A stretch of DNA of 18,551 nucleotides, taken from contig JAJTHU010000014.1 of NCBI GenBank assembly GCA_021300055.1, positions 1-18,551 of the forward strand, in the 5' to 3' direction. Position 1 is the first letter of the stretch. Every line of letters begins with the position of its first letter. Made by a program: the position numbers and the translations under genes. Source of the DNA: Nitrosomonadaceae bacterium. GTDB taxonomy: Bacteria > Pseudomonadota > Gammaproteobacteria > Burkholderiales > Usitatibacteraceae. The notes beneath the pieces are model-generated. The model made no database searches. It had not been told where the DNA came from and saw nothing but the letters and a program-made list of their open reading frames with translations. This document shows positions 14,188 to 18,551 of the stretch, in pieces.

Positions 14188-16025
14188 ACTAAATTCCGAA
14201 TTGCCCGAAAAACGATGCGTCGCGCCAGTGCGCAGCTGAGTTCGACCGTGTTCTCTGCGGCATCCCAATAAACCAGCACCCGTCCCGGTGGTGATTCATC
14301 AACGCCCCGCATCAAGTCAAACCAAGCGACTTCGCTGTTGACCACATTCAGTGGATAACGCACGCCCAGCCCAAACAGCCCCGCAAAACCGATATCGATC
14401 TCGTGATCCTTCAACTGAATATCGAGTTCGCTTTCGATCGGGCCGCAACGGTAACGACCACCAGCAGCAAATGGCCCGCGTACGGGTGCGCCTAGTAAGG
14501 CGCGAGACAGAGGCACGTGGATGTTCTCCTCGCGCATATCTAACCAGACCGCAGCATTGCTTCCGTGATTTTGTTCGGTTGACTTACCAAGGCGCACGCT
14601 GAGATGACCATCGTCGGTGGCGAACGCAACGTTGCGCGCGGCATGAGTTTGCGATGCCAGCGGGAACAACGGCATTCGATCCAGGTGTGAATACAACCAT
14701 GGCGCAGCGTTTGAATCCGATCGACGCGCCGACCGCGCACGCTGAGTGGCGTTGGCCGGTCCGCCCAACTCGATCAGCAGACCTTGCTCGCGAGATATAT
14801 GCACACCTGCCGCTTCTGCCAGCAAGACTGTACTTTGCGGGTCAGGTTGCACAGATGCATCGACCACGCGTGGGCGACCGACGCGATCAATGCCCAGGGC
14901 CTCTGCGATCTGCATCGCCACGCCCCGAGTGAGCTTGCCCTGCGGGCTATTCGTGCGGTTCATGAACACAACGATGCTGGTGTCCTCGCGCGTGAAGTGC
15001 ATCAGGATTGAGCGCCAGCCGCGCAACGCGCCCGAATGAGTCAGCAATGCCCGGTTGCCATCGACCAGATTCGTAATGCCGGACGCATAAATGGCCGGTG
15101 AGCCATCATTGAACGGTGTGGTGCGCAGAATCGCTTGCATCGCGGCGAAGGTGAGGCTGTCGACGTGGCCCGGCTGCGCCGCCGCGCCGTAGATGGCGCG
15201 TGCTTCGTTTGCGGCATGCGGGGACGCCGCAGATACGAGTTTATTTGCCCGGCTTGTCCGCGCTTGCTCCCTGGAAGCGAGCCGCAACGCACCCGCCCAC
15301 TTCAGCAAATCTTCAGCCGTGCTCACGATGCCCGCTGATGCACCCCAGTGCACCGCGTTCTCTTCTTCGCGCCACGCGCCCATATGAAAGCGGTAACCCC
15401 TCGCGTCGCCCGGTAGCGACGATGCGGTATCGATGCCAACAAAGCTCGAATGCATTCCGAGCGGGCCGAAGATATTTTCGTAAGACAGTTGTGAGAATGT
15501 CTGACCCGTTACCGCAAGCAATATCTCGCCGAGTATTTCAAAGTTGCCATTGCAATAACTGTTCTGCGTACCGGGCTCAAACATGCTCTCTGGCGCGCGA
15601 CGCATTACCTCAACACCATCCTCGAGCGTAAAGCGTTGCTCAGCGCGAGCGCCCATCAGCATCGCCATCACCCACTGATCGCGCACGCCAGACTTGTTCT
15701 GCATGAGGTGCGCAACCGTGACGCGCGGATCGAGCGCTTTTGTCCACGGTACGTAGCGGCTAGGACGTGCATTCAGGTCGACGCGGCCTTGCAAGGCCTC
15801 GCGCATCACCAAGGTGCATGCGAACTGCTTAGATATCGAGCAAATGCGGAACGGCGTGTGCGGCGTCAGCGGTGCGTGGCTAACCAAATTGGCAAGTCCG
15901 CGAGAGCCCGTCCAGATGGTGTTGCCGCCACGAGCGATGGCGACGGCAATACCCGGCTCGTCGCTAGCGACGGCGCGTTGCAAGATCGCGCGCAGTTGCG
16001 CGGACGTTTGGCGGTGCAGTGACAT
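14184..16025 (-). CDS. SxxK serine hydrolase, D-aminopeptidase-like (S12/beta-lactamase superfamily)
   Basis: This 613-residue protein has the three active-site motifs of the penicillin-recognising fold. They are SxxK in RICSISKQF (S63, K66), YxN in YCNGN (Y157, N159) and HxG in LTHSGALRGW (H330, G332). The wording around these motifs and their positions resemble the D-aminopeptidase of Ochrobactrum anthropi (S62/K65, Y153/N155, H287/G289), which releases N-terminal D-residues. A C-terminal half of about 220 residues, rich in beta-strand-like sequence, agrees with its two extra barrel domains. Two things differ: the YxN-to-HxG distance is some 40 residues longer, with an Ala/Arg-rich insert around 250-300, and the total length exceeds the usual 520 or so. 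There is no signal peptide. ATG 16025 is the only start after an in-frame TAG; its Shine-Dalgarno is weak. An esterase of the same family is the main alternative. Confidence 0.82.
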   Translation of the reverse strand: MSLHRQTSAQLRAILQRAVASDEPGIAVAIARGGNTIWTGSRGLANLVSHAPLTPHTPFRICSISKQFACTLVMREALQGRVDLNARPSRYVPWTKALDPRVTVAHLMQNKSGVRDQWVMAMLMGARAEQRFTLEDGVEVMRRAPESMFEPGTQNSYCNGNFEILGEILLAVTGQTFSQLSYENIFGPLGMHSSFVGIDTASSLPGDARGYRFHMGAWREEENAVHWGASAGIVSTAEDLLKWAGALRLASREQARTSRANKLVSAASPHAANEARAIYGAAAQPGHVDSLTFAAMQAILRTTPFNDGSPAIYASGITNLVDGNRALLTHSGALRGWRSILMHFTREDTSIVVFMNRTNSPQGKLTRGVAMQIAEALGIDRVGRPRVVDASVQPDPQSTVLLAEAAGVHISREQGLLIELGGPANATQRARSARRSDSNAAPWLYSHLDRMPLFPLASQTHAARNVAFATDDGHLSVRLGKSTEQNHGSNAAVWLDMREENIHVPLSRALLGAPVRGPFAAGGRYRCGPIESELDIQLKDHEIDIGFAGLFGLGVRYPLNVVNSEVAWFDLMRGVDESPPGRVLVYWDAAENTVELSCALARRIVFRAIRNLV

Positions 16026-16079
16026 ATCAGGGGTGCCGCGACGACGGGCGCGTCCGCAAGGGCTCTAGTCTTGGCGGCG

Positions 16080-16505
16080 TTATGTGCCCGACTGGCGCGC
16101 TTGATGCCAGAGCGTATAGGCCCAGCATCCGGCACAAAAGCCGAGCGCCCACTCCAACGTGGAGAAGACCAACAACACGTATATCGGCACGGTCCAGATC
16201 GAGGCGCCACTCATCAACAGCACGAGAGTCGCCGCACTGCCGATGAAGAGTAGCTTGGCCGCGAACATCTTCGCGCCAGCGTTCTCTTGTTTGCCTGCGA
16301 GATTGAGCGACTTGAACACCGACACCCACATGCCGTTGAGCGGATCAGCACGATGCGCCACAAAGCCCCGCAAAAAGGCCTGCACCACCAGAATAAACAT
16401 CAGCCAGGGGGTCAGCCACAGCGCAAGCGCGCAAATCACGGATGTGAGGAATGCTTCCCAGCGGGTGACGTTAGACCAAACGGGAGGCAGGTCAAAGCGC
16501 AACAT
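16080..16505 (-). CDS. DUF4395 family membrane protein
   Basis: This 141-residue integral membrane protein resembles DUF4395. It has about four hydrophobic segments, near 18-30, 32-48, 83-99 and 104-125. Family-like blocks include RWEAFLTSVICALAL, RADPLNGMWVSVFK and a late GFCAGCWAY holding a CxxC pair (C124, C127). The function of the family is unknown; the conserved Cys pair near the membrane suggests redox or metal chemistry, but that is a guess. ATG 16505 is preceded by GGA at 7 nt. A TTG at 16517 is in frame but less likely. It lies 54 nt upstream of the D-aminopeptidase-like gene on the same strand, so it may belong to that operon. Confidence 0.8.
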   Translation of the reverse strand: MLRFDLPPVWSNVTRWEAFLTSVICALALWLTPWLMFILVVQAFLRGFVAHRADPLNGMWVSVFKSLNLAGKQENAGAKMFAAKLLFIGSAATLVLLMSGASIWTVPIYVLLVFSTLEWALGFCAGCWAYTLWHQARQSGT

Positions 16506-16636
16506 GGCGATATCCAATCAGAACCAGAATGGTTGTCAGTCTAGCGTGAAACATTCGCGCGTCAGATTGGCAATTGCAACAACGCGACATGTCTCATTTT
16601 GGCAAACGAGTACGGCCGGCACAATTCCAGCGAAAG

Positions 16637-16921
16637 TCAGCGGAAATAGGGCTCTACCGTCCCTTTGAGGCGAATCGTCAGCGGGTTGCCGCGTCGGTCT
16701 ACCTTGTTGCCGACGGCGACTTTGACCCAGCCCTCGGAAACGCAGTATTCGTCTACATCGTTGCGGTCTTTGCCGTTGAAGCGAATACCGATCGCGCGGT
16801 CGAGCACGGCGGCGTTGTGGAACGGGCTACGTGGATCGACGGCGAGGCGGTCGGGCAACGCGAGCTCTTTGCTGTCAGTGGCAGCCGCGTCGGCAGCATC
16901 TGGGGTGGTGGAAACAGTCAT
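16637..16921 (-). CDS. DUF3297 family protein
   Basis: This 94-residue protein is small, soluble and probably cytoplasmic. After a variable Ala/Asp-rich start it contains the whole conserved DUF3297 core: LPDRLAVDPRSPFHN (22-36), IGIRFNGKDRNDVDEYCVSEG (44-64) and DRRGNPLTIRLKGTVEPYF (75-93). Family members are short, strongly conserved proteobacterial proteins of unknown function. ATG 16921 is the only sensible start, though no strong Shine-Dalgarno is visible. It is separated by 119 nt from the downstream DUF4395 gene and by 131 nt from the upstream channel gene. It may therefore have its own promoter; TAAAAT on the minus strand near 17007-17002 is a -10 candidate. Confidence 0.88.
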   Translation of the reverse strand: MTVSTTPDAADAAATDSKELALPDRLAVDPRSPFHNAAVLDRAIGIRFNGKDRNDVDEYCVSEGWVKVAVGNKVDRRGNPLTIRLKGTVEPYFR

Positions 16922-17052
16922 GATGGTGTTAGGCGATTCCGGTAATTGAACGGGCCGCGCTCACGGTGGCGCACGCGGCGGCTTAAAGCGTACAAACGCT
17001 CATTTTACGTGGCTATCGCATGGGACGAGCGCAGCACGCTTGCCTCGCGCGA

Positions 17053-17802
17053 TCAGCGCGGACGGTCGTCTGACCGATCCTCGAGCAGGCGCCGCACTTC
17101 ATCACGTGCCGCCGCACGCGGGTCTTCGCGAACTTGCTCGGTCTCGCAGTGGATGATCTCCAACGAAACTAAGCGGCCGATGAGCACAGCAGGGAACAAA
17201 GTACCAATCACGGAGGCAAGCAGCGTTGCAGATTTGGCGAGTGGATGAATCGGCGTGATATCGCCAAAGCCGAGGGTCGTCAGCGCAACGAAGCTGAAGT
17301 AGGTCAGCTTTGGCAGGATGACGTCAACAGTCACCGGCGAGCCGAAGAGTGTGAACGCGTGCTCGTTTGTGAGGGCGATGAGCCGGTAGAGCTGCGTGAA
17401 CGCAAGTCCGAACAGCATATACATCGCCACCGCGCCAAAGATACGGTGCACTGTGACACGCCCCCCCACAAACACCCGACGCCCAACGAGGTAGAGCAAT
17501 AGCGCAAAGCAAAACAAAGCAAGGGCCGCGTCAATGATCGCCAATGTCGTCCCCGGCGAAAAAATCGCCGTGATGCGCAACCCGACGCTCGCCACACCTG
17601 CCGCAGCAAACACATCGGCGACAAAGGAATCACCCCAAATAGCCAGCGCACCCAGCACGAGAACGGCTATAAAGGCCAAGTCTGCCCAGATGTAGCTGCC
17701 CCCGATGGATTCGGCGATGGGCGCAGCGATGAATACATCGACGAGCAACACAATGGTGAGGATCGTCAACGCACGTTCAGCTAAGGGACTGTGTAGCGCC
17801 AT
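17053..17802 (-). CDS. Potassium-channel-like protein (Ion_trans_2 pore)
   Basis: This 249-residue membrane protein has six hydrophobic segments, near 11-30, 38-57, 60-81, 87-107, 120-141 and 191-212. A pore helix and selectivity filter, FVALTTLGFGDITP (171-184), sit between the last two. TLGFGD is a GFG variant of the TVGYGD potassium filter and is common in bacterial channels. No S4-like run of regularly spaced Arg is present, so voltage sensing is unlikely. The cytoplasmic tail after 215 is short and charged (EDPRAAARDEVRRLLEDRSDD) and lacks an RCK or cyclic-nucleotide domain. It should allow potassium or other cation flow across the inner membrane. It begins 24 nt after the DUF2339 gene, so the two form an operon. 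The Shine-Dalgarno of ATG 17802 is weak. Confidence 0.88.
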   Translation of the reverse strand: MALHSPLAERALTILTIVLLVDVFIAAPIAESIGGSYIWADLAFIAVLVLGALAIWGDSFVADVFAAAGVASVGLRITAIFSPGTTLAIIDAALALFCFALLLYLVGRRVFVGGRVTVHRIFGAVAMYMLFGLAFTQLYRLIALTNEHAFTLFGSPVTVDVILPKLTYFSFVALTTLGFGDITPIHPLAKSATLLASVIGTLFPAVLIGRLVSLEIIHCETEQVREDPRAAARDEVRRLLEDRSDDRPR

Positions 17803-17826
17803 TGTGCTTTAGAGTGAGTTTGAGGA

Positions 17827-18551
17827 TCATGCTTTCGTTTGCGCGGCCACGGTACCGGCGGTATCGCTGGCTGACGTATTGGCAGCAGCGGCCGCATCGC
17901 GTACCACCCACCGATACAGCAGCCCGCCGAGGTAGAAGGTCACGCCAATCACGACCAAGCCGATGATGCGCGCCATCGGTTCGGCGCCGCGCAGATCGAC
18001 CAGCATCACCTTCAAGGCGGTCGCGGCGAACACCACCAGCGATGTTTGTGCGAGCAATTTATCTTTGCCGCGCCATGCCAGCACGAGGCAGCCCACCGCA
18101 ACAATGGCCCAGACACCCGATTCGATGATGGGTTCATCAATCAGACGCTCCGCGGCGACCATGGCCATCAAATGGCCGAGACAAAGTAGCACCGCACCGA
18201 AGCGACCGAAGGACTGCGCACCAGTCGGTGATCGGCCAAGCCAATAGCCGACGTAAAGCAGCGCGGCATACGCCACGCCGAGCCAGTCGCCCGCGAACAC
18301 TTTGTCGTTGCTGGCATCAAACGCGACACGCAGGTAATTGACGGCAAAGAACACGCCCACCGCCACCCAAATCGGCCAGCGCGCACCCACGCTACCGTCG
18401 CGCACCGTCGCCATCACGGTGATCGGCAACGCGATCAACGCAACCCACGGCGCCCAAGCATCTGGTACCGATTCGATGAACCCCGCATGAAAGAGCACCA
18501 ACGCACCGTAGCACCATAGCAGCAACGCACCACCCGGAAGTTCGCGATTCA
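17827..18551 (-). CDS. DUF2339-like membrane protein, 5' end outside window
   Basis: This is the C-terminal 241 or so residues of a large polytopic membrane protein; the frame is open to the window edge, so the start lies beyond 18551. Seven or so hydrophobic segments alternate with short loops. The block VVFAATALKVMLVDLRGAEPMARIIGL, followed by a GLLYRWV end, is typical of the C-terminus of DUF2339 proteins. These usually have 800 or more residues and many transmembrane helices, and their function is unknown. The last 25 residues are Ala/Thr-rich, polar and probably cytoplasmic. The stop is TGA-like at 17827-17829 on the minus strand, and the channel gene starts 24 nt later. Confidence 0.75.
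   Translation of the reverse strand, partial: NRELPGGALLLWCYGALVLFHAGFIESVPDAWAPWVALIALPITVMATVRDGSVGARWPIWVAVGVFFAVNYLRVAFDASNDKVFAGDWLGVAYAALLYVGYWLGRSPTGAQSFGRFGAVLLCLGHLMAMVAAERLIDEPIIESGVWAIVAVGCLVLAWRGKDKLLAQTSLVVFAATALKVMLVDLRGAEPMARIIGLVVIGVTFYLGGLLYRWVVRDAAAAANTSASDTAGTVAAQTKA

Noticed and set aside
16985..17003. Terminator at AGCGT-ACAA-ACGCT downstream region of the channel gene
   Set aside because: Only a 5-bp stem and no proper T-tract on the minus strand; it more likely lies in the DUF3297 promoter or leader.

Overview
The window looks like ordinary chromosomal DNA of a moderately GC-rich (about 60%, by eye) Gram-negative bacterium, most likely a betaproteobacterium (Burkholderiales-like). 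The pointers are a long DUF349 protein, DUF3297, DUF455 and DUF4395 family proteins, an OmpW porin with an FNR-type box, and many Sec signal peptides. The lineage is an inference from gene content; no similarity search was run. I saw no rRNA, tRNA, transposase, integrase, CRISPR array or phage gene.

Layout. 1-2915 (+): the 3' part of a DUF349 protein, then an exported phosphodiester glycosidase (NAGPA) domain protein. 2916-3485 (-): a GNAT acetyltransferase whose stop codon abuts the previous one. 3569-5856 (+): an exported D-aminoacylase-type amidohydrolase followed by a glutathione-S-transferase-like protein; a compact divergent region with an 18-bp dyad lies between GNAT and the amidohydrolase. 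5853-7555 (-): a two-gene unit, a zinc-ribbon membrane protein with an HEAGH motif followed by a DUF455 ferritin-like protein. 7747-8776 (+): OmpW and a DksA/TraR-like zinc-finger protein, preceded by a well-placed FNR-type site. 8818-10568 (-): a DUF2235 alpha/beta hydrolase followed by a secreted cysteine-rich protein. 10829-12838 (+): a secreted S9 (prolyl-oligopeptidase-type) peptidase ending in a clear intrinsic terminator. 12839-13200: a gene-poor gap. 13201-18551 (-): DUF2339 membrane protein (cut by the window edge), a potassium-channel-like protein, DUF3297, DUF4395, a D-aminopeptidase-like SxxK hydrolase, and an exported alpha/beta hydrolase coupled to it by an ATGA overlap.

Themes. 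There are many hydrolases of peptides and D-amino-acid derivatives: the D-aminoacylase-like enzyme, the D-aminopeptidase-like enzyme and the S9 peptidase. This suggests scavenging of peptides or peptidoglycan fragments, although the genes are in separate transcription units. The best regulatory signal is the FNR-type box at 7650-7663 with a -10-like hexamer at class II spacing upstream of ompW, which would put ompW and the DksA-like gene under oxygen control. I found no convincing new multi-gene system. The least explained items are the zinc-ribbon/HEAGH membrane protein paired with a diiron-type DUF455 protein, and the DUF2235 hydrolase paired with a secreted Cys-rich protein.
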